From: Fischerella thermalis PCC 7521
Lineage (GTDB): Bacteria > Cyanobacteriota > Cyanobacteriia > Cyanobacteriales > Nostocaceae
DNA: 37,992 nt
Reading direction: 5' to 3'
Assembly (NCBI RefSeq): GCF_000317225.1
Contig: NZ_AJLL01000075.1
Location: 1 to 37,992 of the forward strand
The notes below the pieces were generated by a model that ran no database searches, was not told the origin of the DNA, and saw only the letters and a program-made list of their open reading frames with translations. Position 1 is the stretch's first letter; each line of letters starts with the position of its first letter. Positions 8,072 to 16,767 of the stretch are shown piece after piece. The position numbers and the translations under genes were made by a program.

Positions 8072-8713
8072 ATGAACGTTTATTGCTCCAAAGGACATGA
8101 AAACCCGCCTGGTTGTCGCTTTTGTCTACATTGCGGCGAAAAGCTGGATGCTGCAAATCAGGGTATCCAACCGGGACAAACTTTGGGCGATCGCTATTTA
8201 GTTGTGCGTCAAATTGGTCAAGGAGGGTTTGGACGTACTTATTTAGCTGAAGATATCAACCGCTTCCGAGAACTGTGTGTTTTAAAAGAATTTTCTCCCC
8301 AAGTCCAAACAGCCTACGTTTTAAAAAAAGCAGAAGAACTGTTTCAAAGAGAGGCTACTGTTCTCTACAAGCTGCAACATCCCCAAATTCCGCGTTTTCG
8401 CGAACTATTTCGCAGTAATTTTGACGGTAAAGAGTACTTATTTTTAGTGCAGGACTATGTAGAAGGGCAAACCTATCGTTCGCTACTAAATGAACGTCTC
8501 CAAAAAGGTTTACGCTTTACAGAATCAGAAGTCATTCAGCTATTGTTGCAAATTTTACCGGTATTAGAGTATATCCACTCACTAGGAGTAATTCATCGCG
8601 ATATCTCTCCTGACAACTTGATGCTTCGACCCAAAACCCCCCCAAACCCCCCCTTAACCGGAAGGGGGCTAAGGGGGGGTATCCTTACCAAGGAGGAACT
8701 GAAGAAGGGTTAA
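8072..8713 (+). pseudogene. Ser/Thr kinase, 5' part of a gene split by a frameshifting repeat
   Basis: The 213-residue frame starts at an ATG with upstream AAAGGA. It has the same N-terminal zinc-ribbon pattern as the preceding gene (Cys5, His9, Cys16, Cys19), glycine loop GQGGFG, VLKEF and the catalytic loop HRDISPDN. Right after DNLMLR the sequence changes to repeat-encoded PKTPPNPPLTGRG and stops at 8711-8713, before the DFG region. The missing half continues in another frame (next entry). By comparison with the neighbour, about 110 bases (8630-8739) were inserted. The product as read lacks the activation segment and C-lobe, so it should be inactive unless the frame is restored. Confidence 0.85.
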
Positions 8714-8742
8714 ATCATTACTCAGAGGGAACTGAGGAGGGA
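8630..8742 (+). repeat. G/C-homopolymer repeat inserted in the kinase gene
   Basis: It contains C7 (8637-8643), C7 (8647-8653) and G7 (8673-8679) runs forming a CCCCCCCTTAACC / GGCTAAGGGGGG inverted repeat. Two diverged direct repeats follow (AGGAGGAACTGAAGAAGGG and AGAGGGAACTGAGGAGGG). It resembles the C-run/G-run repeats common in cyanobacterial intergenic DNA. Its length shifts the frame by -1. Confidence 0.75.
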
Positions 8743-8826
8743 TTACCAGTCCTGATAGATTTTGGCGGTGTCAAACAAGTAGCAGCAGTTGTCGTCTCCC
8801 AATATTACCAACCTAACGCAGCTGCT

Positions 8827-10269
8827 GTGACACCAGCAGCTACTTTACTGGGGAAGTTTGGCTATGCTCCCCCAGAACAGATGCAAACAGGGCTAGTAGA
8901 ACCTCATAGCGATCTGTATGCTTTAGCAGCAACAGCATTGGTGTTGTTGACAGGTAAACAACCGTCAGAACTAATTGATGATTACACCCTGGCTTGGAAA
9001 TGGCGACGAGAAATTAACCTCAGTCCCACTTTGGGAGCAGTGTTAGATAAAATGCTCTCGCCAGTTCCACAACAACGCTATCAAAGCGCTCGCCAAGTCC
9101 TACAAGCCCTCAATCCATCGCCAGCCACTTATCCCCCCACTCAACCTCCCGCCCCAGTCCCCAATCCACCCACTACCGCAACCCTCGCCGTCGCCCCGAG
9201 TTCCCCATCTCCCCATCCTCCCACCCCATCTCCCACCTGGTGGACACCAGAGAAAATTATCGTGGTGTTTTTATTACTGACAACATCTGCTGTTGTTGCT
9301 GTGTGGGGAGGAAACACTTTGCTTTCATTACGTTTTGATGATGGTTCGGACGGTTCTACACCACAGCCAACACCAACATTCAGCCCCACCCAGCAACCCC
9401 TTGATCCCCTGGCCAAATATTCACCAGCAGAACGGGCGCGCAAAGAAAGATTACGCGATCGCCGTCAGCGTTTAGGTATTGATGAAAACTTTTATGTAAG
9501 TTTGGTAAATCAAGTATTTTGGGAGAATAATCCTAGTTTGCAACGACGCAGCCTCACAGATGAACCAGAGGATACACGATTACGGGCGCAATGGGACAAA
9601 ACCGCTGAACAATTATTGCAAAAACTGACACTGTTGAGTTCAGAAAGCAGAAAAAATTTGGGTACCTACGGACGAGGCGATCGCGATCGCTGGAAAGTTG
9701 AAGTTAACAAACTCAATGTATCTAGCCGTGCTTTATATGATTTAGCAGATGCAGCATTCTTCCAACAATTTCCAGAACAGGAAAGCAAGAATTTTATCGA
9801 TCAGCCCATCGGACAAGTTTGGCACGCTTTTGTTGCGGATAAACTCAGCACTATTCTTGCTAGAAGTGCTTTCGGGAAGATTAATTTTGATCCTAATACC
9901 ACTACTAAAACCGTTAGCGGTAATCTCAGAAGTTCAGCAGGCAAAGTTTTCATCGCTGATTTGCGCCAAAATCAGTTAATGAAAGTGAACTTAGCAGCAA
10001 ATCCTCAAGTTTTGTGGTCAATTTATTCGCCTACCGGGAAGTATCTGTTTTTGGAAGATTCGCAAAAGCGATCGTGGTCTGGGGAACTTCCAGAAAGCGG
10101 ATTTTACGAGTTTGTAGTTGTGTCACGCAGTTCGCAGCCCCTTTCATATCAACTGACTTTAAATGTAGAAAATCCTACTCCCACCCCATCTCCGACACCA
10201 ACTGATACTCCCACATCCGAACCAACACCGACACCTACATCTAGCGATACAGCCACACCTACACCGTAG
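8827..10269 (+). pseudogene. Ser/Thr kinase, 3' part of the split gene
   Basis: The frame is open from 8614; the first plausible start (GTG) is at 8827, but the sequence before it already encodes the kinase continuation LPVLIDFGGVKQVA. The rest carries APPEQ, the C-lobe, a Pro/Thr-rich linker, one membrane segment (IIVVFLLLTTSAVVAVWGG), a region homologous to the previous kinase's C-terminus (DRRQRLGIDENFY, GQVWHAFVADKL) and an added domain of about 110 residues ending in Pro/Thr repeats. That last domain (GKVFIADLRQNQLMKVNL through FYEFVVVS) resembles a bacterial pre-peptidase C-terminal-type beta domain; this is tentative. If the frame were restored, the full product would be about 730 residues. 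Confidence 0.82.
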
Positions 10270-10352
10270 GAAATGGAGAAGGTGGGATCTCCTCTGGGGA
10301 TGAGGGGTAACGAAAATTAGGGATTAGATAAAGAGGTTTTTATTTCCTCGAC

Positions 10353-10991
10353 TTATAAATTATTTTTTATCCAATTTTTAAAAGCTCTAATTGCTTGACT
10401 TCTACCAACATTGAGAGTTTGCTGGACATACTCATTCACTAATTCAATAATAGGAATATTAGGAAAATTAGGACTGAAATTAGCTTCTATATATTTTCCT
10501 TGTTCCAGTAGATTAATTTGTAATCCATTCTGTGTATATCGCCAAAGTTCAGGAACTCCTAACATTTCATAGTTATCAAAGTAAGTACGGGAAGTAATAT
10601 CAATTTCTATTGCTAAATCTGGTGGGGGAATTATATTTAAATCTATGTGTTTTTTACCAATCACAGCAGCACAATTTTTGATATAAAAACAAGCATCTGG
10701 TTCCACGGCTTGCTTCATTAGTTCATTCTTGAGAGTCGTTGAGCCTAAAGGCTCAAAATCAATGTCTAATTCTTCCAAAAGAATCTTGACTAAATCTCCT
10801 ATAATTTCTTTATCTTTTTCATGTTCTGGCAAAGGAACCATAAGTTCTAACCAACCATTGCTGTAAGAAACTCGTGCTGCACGTTTTTCTCCTAATTCTT
10901 CTAAGATATTTTCTAACTGCTGCCAGCTAATATCTTTGAGCAACATTTGTTGACCTGGTTTGACGATAACTTGTTGCAGTTCTAAAAGCAT
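10353..10991 (-). CDS. Uma2 family (DUF820) PD-(D/E)XK nuclease-fold protein
   Basis: A 212-residue protein starting at the ATG at 10991. The Uma2 core is visible: EPDACFYI (residues 97-104), PPPDLAIEIDIT (122-132), where Asp125 and Glu129 would be the metal-binding pair, and YEMLGVPELWRY near 141-152. These genes are highly repeated in filamentous cyanobacteria, usually alone, and share the restriction-endonuclease fold. Biological targets are not established. The lysine expected in some members before the GVPELW segment is not evident. It stands alone, convergent with the kinase gene. Confidence 0.85.
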   Translation of the reverse strand: MLLELQQVIVKPGQQMLLKDISWQQLENILEELGEKRAARVSYSNGWLELMVPLPEHEKDKEIIGDLVKILLEELDIDFEPLGSTTLKNELMKQAVEPDACFYIKNCAAVIGKKHIDLNIIPPPDLAIEIDITSRTYFDNYEMLGVPELWRYTQNGLQINLLEQGKYIEANFSPNFPNIPIIELVNEYVQQTLNVGRSQAIRAFKNWIKNNL

Positions 10992-11319
10992 AGAGTTTTA
11001 GAGAGCATATTTCTCTATTGCTACATTTCATATACACCTAAATTGTAGTTTATGCTCTTTACTGGTTGATTGTTGTTCAATGGTCGATAGTCAACAGTCA
11101 AAGATCAATAATCATTATTTATCCTCCCCCGTTGTCCCCTTTTCCTTGTCTCCCCCTGTCTCCCGCGTACCTTCACGCCCCAAACCCTCATCCTGTGGCA
11201 ATCTTAAAAATTTCTGCACTTATTTCTGTGTTTATGTAATAATTGTAGGTCTGTGCATAAAAGCATAAGAATCTCTAGTCTTGCAGCGATTTTAAATTCC
11301 AAGAAATAGCAAAATAATC
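10992..11319. other. intergenic region before the polyamine operon
   Basis: This 328-base gap holds promoters for both the Uma2 gene (-) and speD (+). At 11121-11175 it carries a pyrimidine-rich CCCCTTTTCCTTGTCTCCCC-type low-complexity repeat. No gene is visible. Confidence 0.55.
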
Positions 11320-11802
11320 TTGGAGGTTGATTTCTCGTTAGTTGTTGTAAAGGTGGAAGAATTGGAAAAGCAATCTTACCCCCCCGAGGAATTATCTTCG
11401 GTTCCTGTTGGCAGACACTGCATTCTCGAACTTTACGGCTGTCCAATCGATTTACTCAATGATATCGGGTTCATTAGAGAGGCTTTGCAAGCAGCTGCTA
11501 AGACAGCAAAGTCTACTCTGCTCAAAGAGGTATCATACCAGTTTGAACCCTACGGAGTAACCGCATTGGCACTTTTAGCCGAATCTCACATATCGATTCA
11601 TACTTGGCCAGAAAACGGCTACATAGCAGTAGATGTGTTTACCTGTGGTCAACATACAAAACCGGAGAAGGCTTGCGAATACCTTATAGAGGCTTTTCAA
11701 GCCACTAGGCATGTAATCATGACACTTCCTCGTGGTAGGTTTTCACCGACTATTCAACCAACAATTAAAGAGTTGGAACAGACCCTACTGGTAAATACAT
11801 GA
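11320..11802 (+). CDS. speD: S-adenosylmethionine decarboxylase proenzyme
   Basis: It makes decarboxylated SAM, the aminopropyl donor for polyamine synthesis. The pyruvoyl-enzyme signature AESHISIHTWPENG is at residues 87-100 in this reading, with self-cleavage expected between Glu88 and Ser89. GRHCILELYGCP (31-42) and the catalytic DVFTCG (105-110) are also present. At 160 residues it is longer at the N-terminus than the usual bacterial SpeH form of about 130. The start is uncertain: no ATG precedes the conserved part, so TTG at 11320 or GTG at 11353 are the candidates, and a GGAGG at 11322-11326 lies far upstream of the GTG. It is 25 bases upstream of the aminopropyltransferase, so the two form an operon. 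Confidence 0.9.
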   Translation: MEVDFSLVVVKVEELEKQSYPPEELSSVPVGRHCILELYGCPIDLLNDIGFIREALQAAAKTAKSTLLKEVSYQFEPYGVTALALLAESHISIHTWPENGYIAVDVFTCGQHTKPEKACEYLIEAFQATRHVIMTLPRGRFSPTIQPTIKELEQTLLVNT

Positions 11803-11827
11803 TATTGGAAGTAGAGAGAATAATCTT

Positions 11828-12775
11828 ATGCCAGGTAGCGAAGTAGGTGCAGATTTTTGGGTAAACGAGTACATAACTCCTTGGGATATCTACGCTCATG
11901 GAGTAACGGCGGTACTTGCTTACCAGAAAACTGAATATCAAGAGATGTACATTGTGGAAACAGGAACCTACGGCAAAGCCCTAGTCCTGGATGGCAAGTG
12001 GCAATCTTGTACTGGGGATGAGTTTTTATACCATGAGCCCTTGGTTCACCCTGCGATGATTTTTCATGGCGCACCACGTAAGGTACTAATTCTTGGTGGT
12101 GGCGAGGGAGCTACAGCTAGGGAAGTTCTGCGATGGCAGACTGTAGACAAAGTAGTGATGATTGACATTGATGGCGAAGTGGTGGAAGCTTGCAAGCAAC
12201 ACCTAAGCGAAATGCATCAAAATGCCTTTGATGACCCACGCCTACATGTGGTAATTGCGGATGCGCTTGACTTTTTGGATACCACTGACGAGAAATGGGA
12301 TGTAATCATCTCTGACCTTAGTGATCCGATTGAGTCAGGACCATCATTTCAACTGTTCACTAAAGAATACTTTGAAAAAGCCAGTCGCGTATTATCACCG
12401 AACGGGTTTTTTGTAGTCCAAGCAGGCCCGGTATCACCAGGAGAATTAAATCTCCATGCGAGGTTGGCAAAAACTCTGAATGCGGTTTTTCCTAACGTAC
12501 AGTCCTACAGTAGTCACACCTGTACCTATGGCAGACCCTGGGGTTTTATCTTAGCTTCCCAGCTAGAGATAAATACCCGACCTGACCCAGAAAAGGTAGA
12601 TTTGCTGTTGCAGACAAAAACTAGTGGTGGGTTCCGAATGTTTGATGGGATCGCGCTTTTAGGTATGCTGCATTTGCCACTGCATCTGAGAAGAGCGATC
12701 GCTACAGAAACTCAAGTCTATACTCTGGCTGAACCTCCCAAATTTTTTGGTCAGGGTCAGTTACAGGGAGTATGA
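11828..12775 (+). CDS. speE: aminopropyltransferase, thermospermine synthase (ACL5)-like
   Basis: A 315-residue cytosolic enzyme that would transfer an aminopropyl group from decarboxylated SAM to a polyamine. The cofactor-binding motif GGGEGATARE is at residues 90-99, MIDIDGEVV at 111-119, and the acidic DA at 145-146. The catalytic region reads SDLSDPIESGP (162-172), and QAGP is at 198-201. Ordinary spermidine synthases have D-(S/T)-(S/T)-DP-x-GP here. The DPIE-x-GP plus QAGP pattern is the one I recall for plant ACL5 and related thermospermine synthases, so the product may be thermospermine or another long polyamine rather than spermidine. The family assignment is secure; product specificity is inferred. 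It is the second gene of the speD operon. Confidence 0.88.
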   Translation: MPGSEVGADFWVNEYITPWDIYAHGVTAVLAYQKTEYQEMYIVETGTYGKALVLDGKWQSCTGDEFLYHEPLVHPAMIFHGAPRKVLILGGGEGATAREVLRWQTVDKVVMIDIDGEVVEACKQHLSEMHQNAFDDPRLHVVIADALDFLDTTDEKWDVIISDLSDPIESGPSFQLFTKEYFEKASRVLSPNGFFVVQAGPVSPGELNLHARLAKTLNAVFPNVQSYSSHTCTYGRPWGFILASQLEINTRPDPEKVDLLLQTKTSGGFRMFDGIALLGMLHLPLHLRRAIATETQVYTLAEPPKFFGQGQLQGV

Positions 12776-12788
12776 TATAGGGATTATA

Positions 12789-12862
12789 TGGATTTAGGGA
12801 TGTAGGAGTGTAGTTTAAGATTTGTCTTTAGACTCTTACATCCTTACTCCGTAAATCTTAAT
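12789..12862 (+). terminator. possible structured 3' end of the speD-speE operon
   Basis: Inner arms AGTTTAAGA and TCTTTAGACT pair across TTTG. Outer segments GATTTA/TAAATC and related GGATGTA/TACATCC blocks extend the fold with bulges. It starts about 10 bases after the speE stop and is followed by TTAATTTTAAAA rather than a clean T-run, so termination is only suggested. Confidence 0.4.
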
Positions 12863-12890
12863 TTTAAAACTAAATAATTATCTTCAGGAA

Positions 12891-12972
12891 TTACGCATTA
12901 GTAACGGAAAAACAAACCACAAAGGACACAAAGGACACAAAGCAAAGAGGCTTTCAAAGAGATTTTGCGTAA
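12891..12972. repeat. MITE-like repeat with TTACGCA/TGCGTAA ends
   Basis: An 82-base block is bounded by TTACGCA (12891-12897) and TGCGTAA (12966-12972). Inside are AAAGGACACA tandem units and AGAGGCTTTC. The internal AAGGACACAAAGGACACAAAG motif is a familiar cyanobacterial intergenic repeat. No transposase is present. Confidence 0.5.
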
Positions 12973-13152
12973 GTTCTACTCTTATTTAATACAAGGGCTG
13001 TTGTGTCAATTGATTCTGAAAGATAGGCTTTCAAAAAACTAATCAAGATAATTATTAATGAAATTCAGTAACTATAATCAATGACGTAAACAAAAACACA
13101 TTTCAAATACTTTTTCTTGGAACTCAATAATGACTTATAATATTATTAGTGT

Positions 13153-13188
13153 AGAAGCCTCCTCGTCATATAGGATATAGAGGTTTCT
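13153..13188. repeat. hairpin in the sigma factor upstream region
   Basis: AGAAGCCTC (13153-13161) pairs with GAGGTTTCT (13180-13188), with one G-T wobble, across an 18-base loop. There is no T-run, so this is not a standard terminator. Confidence 0.4.
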
Positions 13189-13273
13189 GTTATGAGAGCG
13201 GGAAGATTTGGGTAAAATACTGCTTCAACAACATAGACTTATCAATAGCTTTTGATCTAATGGTACTATTCCT

Positions 13274-13293
13274 ACCTGAATTTGAATTCAGGT
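13274..13293. repeat. 20-bp near-perfect palindrome
   Basis: ACCTGAATT and AATTCAGGT are separated by TG. It shares the CCTGAATT...AATTCAGG core with the palindrome at 3861-3880. Confidence 0.45.
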
Positions 13294-13566
13294 TAAGCTG
13301 CTAATTCAAAGATAAACGCGCTACCAAGGAAAATATTGAAGATTAATCTCAGTTCAAATTAAGTATAAATGCTTATGAGAACAGAACGATCTTTTGGATG
13401 TAGAGTCTTTATACACCCAAAAATTTAAGTTTCGTAACATCCCCCAATATTACACCCAACTTAGTTCGGTTATCCGGCTACTAACGGCAACACCAACAAG
13501 GGTTTTTAGCGTCACTATATATGTAGATATGTAGTAACTATTGCAAAGGAACTTTAGCTATTTTTT

Positions 13567-13595
13567 TTGGCGAAAACACCATATTAGACTATAAT
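13567..13595 (+). promoter_or_regulatory. candidate sigma-70 promoter for the sigma factor gene
   Basis: TTGGCG (13567-13572) and a consensus TATAAT (13590-13595) are separated by 17 bases, placing the transcript start near 13602. That would give the sigma factor mRNA a leader of about 345 bases, or be the start of a separate small RNA. Confidence 0.5.
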
Positions 13596-13946
13596 GGAAG
13601 GATTTATCTGGACCTATTTACTCGAAAGTAAATTTATTGTAATATTGAATAAGTAGAACTCATACTGACTTCGTATTGAAAGTGTCGTCGCCAACGACTT
13701 AAGGAAAAGAAGAATTGTTGAAAATAGCGAAAGTGTGTTTGTAGGGGTCTGAAAATCTGGGGATAGTAGGGGAACCCATTTAAGGGGCTAACCGTCTTGA
13801 CAGGTTCTATAAAGCCTAAAAAAAACTCAACCTTTTGTAGTAGTTTCCCAAGCCCTGCTAACGTCTGCTGATATATGCACAATCTTTCCTAATTAGCCAT
13901 AACTATTAAGTATTCTTTTGTGTTTGGAGTAGAGGAAAACGCACCA

Positions 13947-14930
13947 ATGCCCACAGTTAACACTGAACTAGAAAACACCAACGCCAAATTCACGGCTGAT
14001 ATGGTGCGAACCTATTTGCGCGAAATTGGTCGTGTCCCACTGCTAACCCGTGAGCAAGAAATTGTTTATGGGAAGCAGGTACAGCAGATGATGACACTGC
14101 TGGACGCTAAGGAAGCTTTGGTGAAAAAACTGCGCCGCGAACCTAGCCTAGAAGAGTGGGCTGCTCACGTGAAAAAATCTGAGTCAGAAGTGAAGCAGAC
14201 TGTGCAGCAAGGTAAGCGGGCAAAGCAGAAGATGATAGAAGCGAACTTACGCTTAGTTGTTGCTATTGCCAAAAAGTACCAGAAACGCAATATGGAGTTT
14301 CTGGATTTGATTCAAGAAGGAACACTAGGATTAGAACGTGGTGTAGAGAAATTTGACCCAACACGAGGCTATAAGTTCTCGACCTATGCCTACTGGTGGA
14401 TTCGTCAAGCAATTACCCGTGCGATCGCTCAACAAGGCCGTACCATTCGCTTACCCATCCATATTACCGAAAAGCTGAACAAAATTAAAAAAGTGCAGCG
14501 AGAACTCGCTCAAAAATTAGGGCGATCGCCATCTCCTGCGGAAATTGCTCAAGAATTGGAATTAGAACCTGCCCAAATTCGTGAGTATCTCAACATGGCA
14601 CGTCAACCAGTTTCTTTGGATGTGAAAGTAGGTGATAACCAAGATACAGAACTGCAAGAAATGCTGGAAGATGAAGGCCAGTCACCAGAGTATTACATGA
14701 CTCAAGAATTCTTGCGCCAAGACTTGAATAACCTACTTTCAGAACTCACCCCCCAACAGCGAGAAGTACTAGCTTTACGCTTTGGTTTGGAAGATGGTAA
14801 TGAAATGTCCTTGGCTAAAGTAGGTGAACGCTTGAATCTGAGTCGTGAGCGCGTCCGCCAATTGGAGCATCAAGCTCTGGCGCATTTGCGTCGTCGCCGC
14901 GCCAATGTGAAAGAGTACATTGCTAGCTAA
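13947..14930 (+). CDS. RNA polymerase sigma factor, group 2 (SigB/SigD type)
   Basis: A 327-residue primary-like sigma factor lacking the long N-terminal region 1.1 of SigA. The ATG at 13947 is preferred over a GTG at 13920 because AGAGGA (13931-13936) is correctly placed. Region 1.2 reads [23 protein letters not shown]. Region 2 includes [36 protein letters not shown] and the -10-recognition part [20 protein letters not shown]. Region 4 has ALRFGLEDG and the helix-turn-helix [23 protein letters not shown]. The ERGVEKFDP variant separates it from SigA and SigC. Such factors direct stress- or nutrient-responsive transcription in cyanobacteria. The long upstream region suggests its own expression is regulated. 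Confidence 0.92.
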   Translation: MPTVNTELENTNAKFTADMVRTYLREIGRVPLLTREQEIVYGKQVQQMMTLLDAKEALVKKLRREPSLEEWAAHVKKSESEVKQTVQQGKRAKQKMIEANLRLVVAIAKKYQKRNMEFLDLIQEGTLGLERGVEKFDPTRGYKFSTYAYWWIRQAITRAIAQQGRTIRLPIHITEKLNKIKKVQRELAQKLGRSPSPAEIAQELELEPAQIREYLNMARQPVSLDVKVGDNQDTELQEMLEDEGQSPEYYMTQEFLRQDLNNLLSELTPQQREVLALRFGLEDGNEMSLAKVGERLNLSRERVRQLEHQALAHLRRRRANVKEYIAS

Positions 14931-14960
14931 ATGGTTAGCTTAGCGCTCAAGGGCGACGCG

Positions 14961-14987
14961 CCTCCTGAACTCAGGGGGCAATTTTTT
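14961..14987 (+). terminator. possible intrinsic terminator after the sigma factor gene
   Basis: CTCCTGA and TCAGGGGG form a short stem around AAC/ACTC, followed by CAATTTTTTT. The stem is short and partly mismatched, so this is moderate evidence only. Confidence 0.45.
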
Positions 14988-15082
14988 TCAGTTATCAGTG
15001 ATCAGTTATTAGTAAACATACAAATTTCAAAACTGATAATATCAAGTTCGACTAATTGCTTTACGATATTATGCTTCGGTGT

Positions 15083-15167
15083 TGGTCATTGGTTTTTCCC
15101 ATTACCAATTACCCATTACCTATTACCAGCCCACGCGACAGTATAAGTATTTAAGCGAACATGATAT
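15083..15167 (-). repeat. dispersed intergenic repeat, copy C
   Basis: Read on the - strand it begins ATATCATGTTCGCT, passes ACTTATACTGTCGCG and enters GGTAATAGGTAATGGGTAAT, matching the order of motifs in copy A (156-236) and copy B (23436-23506). Confidence 0.6.
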
Positions 15168-15543
15168 AACTGGTAATTGATAATTGTTAACTGTCGTCAT
15201 CCGGAATCGAGAGATTTTCTTTTGTAGTTGCAGATAGATGTACAAAAGCGAGGTACTGTCCCAAAAAGCGTTAATTATTTTAGAATTTACAAAGTCCCTG
15301 AATAATTTCAATTTTTCCTGACAATCTTCCTCTTCCTATTGAGCTATTCAATTAGGGGAAACTGCAATAGCTCCAGCAATGGTAGTCTAAGATTACGTTC
15401 AAAATTAAATAAAAAATTTCTTTGTTCCCAGAGTTTTTTATCCGACAATATAAATCGACCTTTTGATGGAGTCTTGCTCTCTTAATACTTAGTTAAATTT
15501 AGACAAAAGTAAAAAAAGTATTTTTTATTACAGGAGAAATAGG

Positions 15544-16380
15544 GTGCTTAACCACATAAACAAATTCCTTCCGCCCCGTCAGTATAGACTACCCTTACTT
15601 GGATTGTTACTTGTTGTTGGTGTTGTTGGCGAGAGGGCTAAACCTGTGTTAAGTAACCAACTCGCTAGATTACATGCGCCTGCAAGCCAAGAATTTAGTA
15701 CTCAAACAACCACTTATACTTGGTTACAGGGTGCTTCTTCTCAATCAATTAGTGCCAATAAAGAAATGCGTTTGCGGAAAGCGCTAGTCACATCAAGCTC
15801 TACACCCAAAAAATCTAGTGTAGGTAAAATAGCATCTACACAATTACTAAAAAATTCAGCACAAACTTACACTTGGTTACAGGGAAATAATCACCTCAGA
15901 TCAGAACCACCAGCATCTCTAGCCAACAAATTAGCAGTAGCAGATACAATTAACAACTCACAGCAAAGCGCACCTAAAGCATCCCTAAAAACAACAGAAG
16001 TGGCATCGAAATCGAAATTGCCTAAACAAAATGGTATTTACCTTTATGGACAGTCACCCAAACCAGGACAGTTAGGAAAAGGTTATATCATATTTGAAAA
16101 GCGCCAAAATAAAATCATTGGTGCTTTGTATATGCCAAGTTCTGAATATAGTTGTTTCAATGGTACACTCAATTCCTCTGGGGAGTTGGCGATGACTGTT
16201 AGGGGTTATGCTGGTGAAATTAGTCCGTCAGAAATAGCTACAATTAATGGTTTACCTAGAACTAGTGACGACGAACCTGATATCTATGGTCATTCGGTAA
16301 AATTACAAGATTATTATCAACTAAAGTCTATCAGTAGTAGCGATCGCCAAATTTTAAAGATGTGTAAAAATCATCAATAA
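15544..16380 (+). CDS. secreted or membrane-anchored protein with TYTWLQG repeats, unknown function
   Basis: A 278-residue protein starting at a GTG preceded by AGGAGA at good spacing. Residues about 15-30 are hydrophobic (RLPLLGLLLVVGVVG), a signal peptide or anchor. Two copies of the motif TYTWLQG occur, near residues 57 and 108, in a Ser/Thr/Lys-rich low-complexity region. A folded-looking C-terminal domain starts at NGIYLYGQSPKPGQLGKGYI and ends with SSDRQILKMCKNHQ. That domain looks conserved, with aromatic and glycine positions, and I recall similar C-termini in cyanobacterial hypothetical proteins, but I can give no function. It is not in an operon. Confidence 0.75.
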   Translation: MLNHINKFLPPRQYRLPLLGLLLVVGVVGERAKPVLSNQLARLHAPASQEFSTQTTTYTWLQGASSQSISANKEMRLRKALVTSSSTPKKSSVGKIASTQLLKNSAQTYTWLQGNNHLRSEPPASLANKLAVADTINNSQQSAPKASLKTTEVASKSKLPKQNGIYLYGQSPKPGQLGKGYIIFEKRQNKIIGALYMPSSEYSCFNGTLNSSGELAMTVRGYAGEISPSEIATINGLPRTSDDEPDIYGHSVKLQDYYQLKSISSSDRQILKMCKNHQ

Positions 16381-16474
16381 AGCTATGAGGGTTGCATGTT
16401 CGCTAGATATTTTAGAAAGATTTCAACGTTAAAATTTGCGGTCTAAACTTGTGATTTCCGTTATCCCATAGTCC

Positions 16475-16480
16475 TATAAT
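16475..16480 (+). promoter_or_regulatory. candidate -10 box
   Basis: A perfect TATAAT, with TTGTGA at 16449-16454 as a poor -35 (20-base spacing). It is mentioned because it could start the transcript that ends at the terminator at 16768. Confidence 0.3.
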
Positions 16481-16767
16481 ACCACTGTTAGCAATATATT
16501 TATTTTAGATATAGGAATCCAATTTGATTACTGAACATAATTGTGTAAGGAGGCAACAGACAACAAGGAAGTTAGAGGTGTACTGAATTTTTTTCAAAAA
16601 TAAAATATGAGTCCTATATTAACCACAATAATTAATCATTTATTGGTAGACAATATTAACAGGCAATAGGAAAATCCTGATCATTAAAATTAGAAGATTT
16701 GAACAATGATACTTTTTCTCATCCATACTGTGAGAAAAAAGATTCAACTAATTTTGTCAGTTACTCT

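Larger units (their letters stand above)
12776..13946. other. 1.17-kb non-coding region upstream of the sigma factor gene
   Basis: No credible gene on either strand. It contains a long imperfect hairpin after speE (about 12789-12862), a MITE-like repeat (12891-12972), a hairpin (13153-13188), a palindrome (13274-13293), a sigma-70-type promoter (13567-13595) and a GC-richer block at 13680-13870 that could be part of a structured leader. The 82-codon reverse frame across that block has no recognisable protein features. Confidence 0.6.
14931..15543. other. intergenic region with a dispersed repeat
   Basis: Just after the sigma factor stop, a CTCCTGAACTCAGGGGG inverted repeat (14961-14977) followed by CAATTTTTTT may terminate transcription. 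The reverse copy of the dispersed GGTAAT repeat lies at 15083-15167. The remainder is AT-rich and upstream of the gene at 15544. No gene is seen. Confidence 0.55.

Noticed and set aside
13634-13882. 82-codon reverse frame upstream of the sigma factor.
   Set aside because: No Shine-Dalgarno, unusual composition, and the region is more likely a transcript leader.
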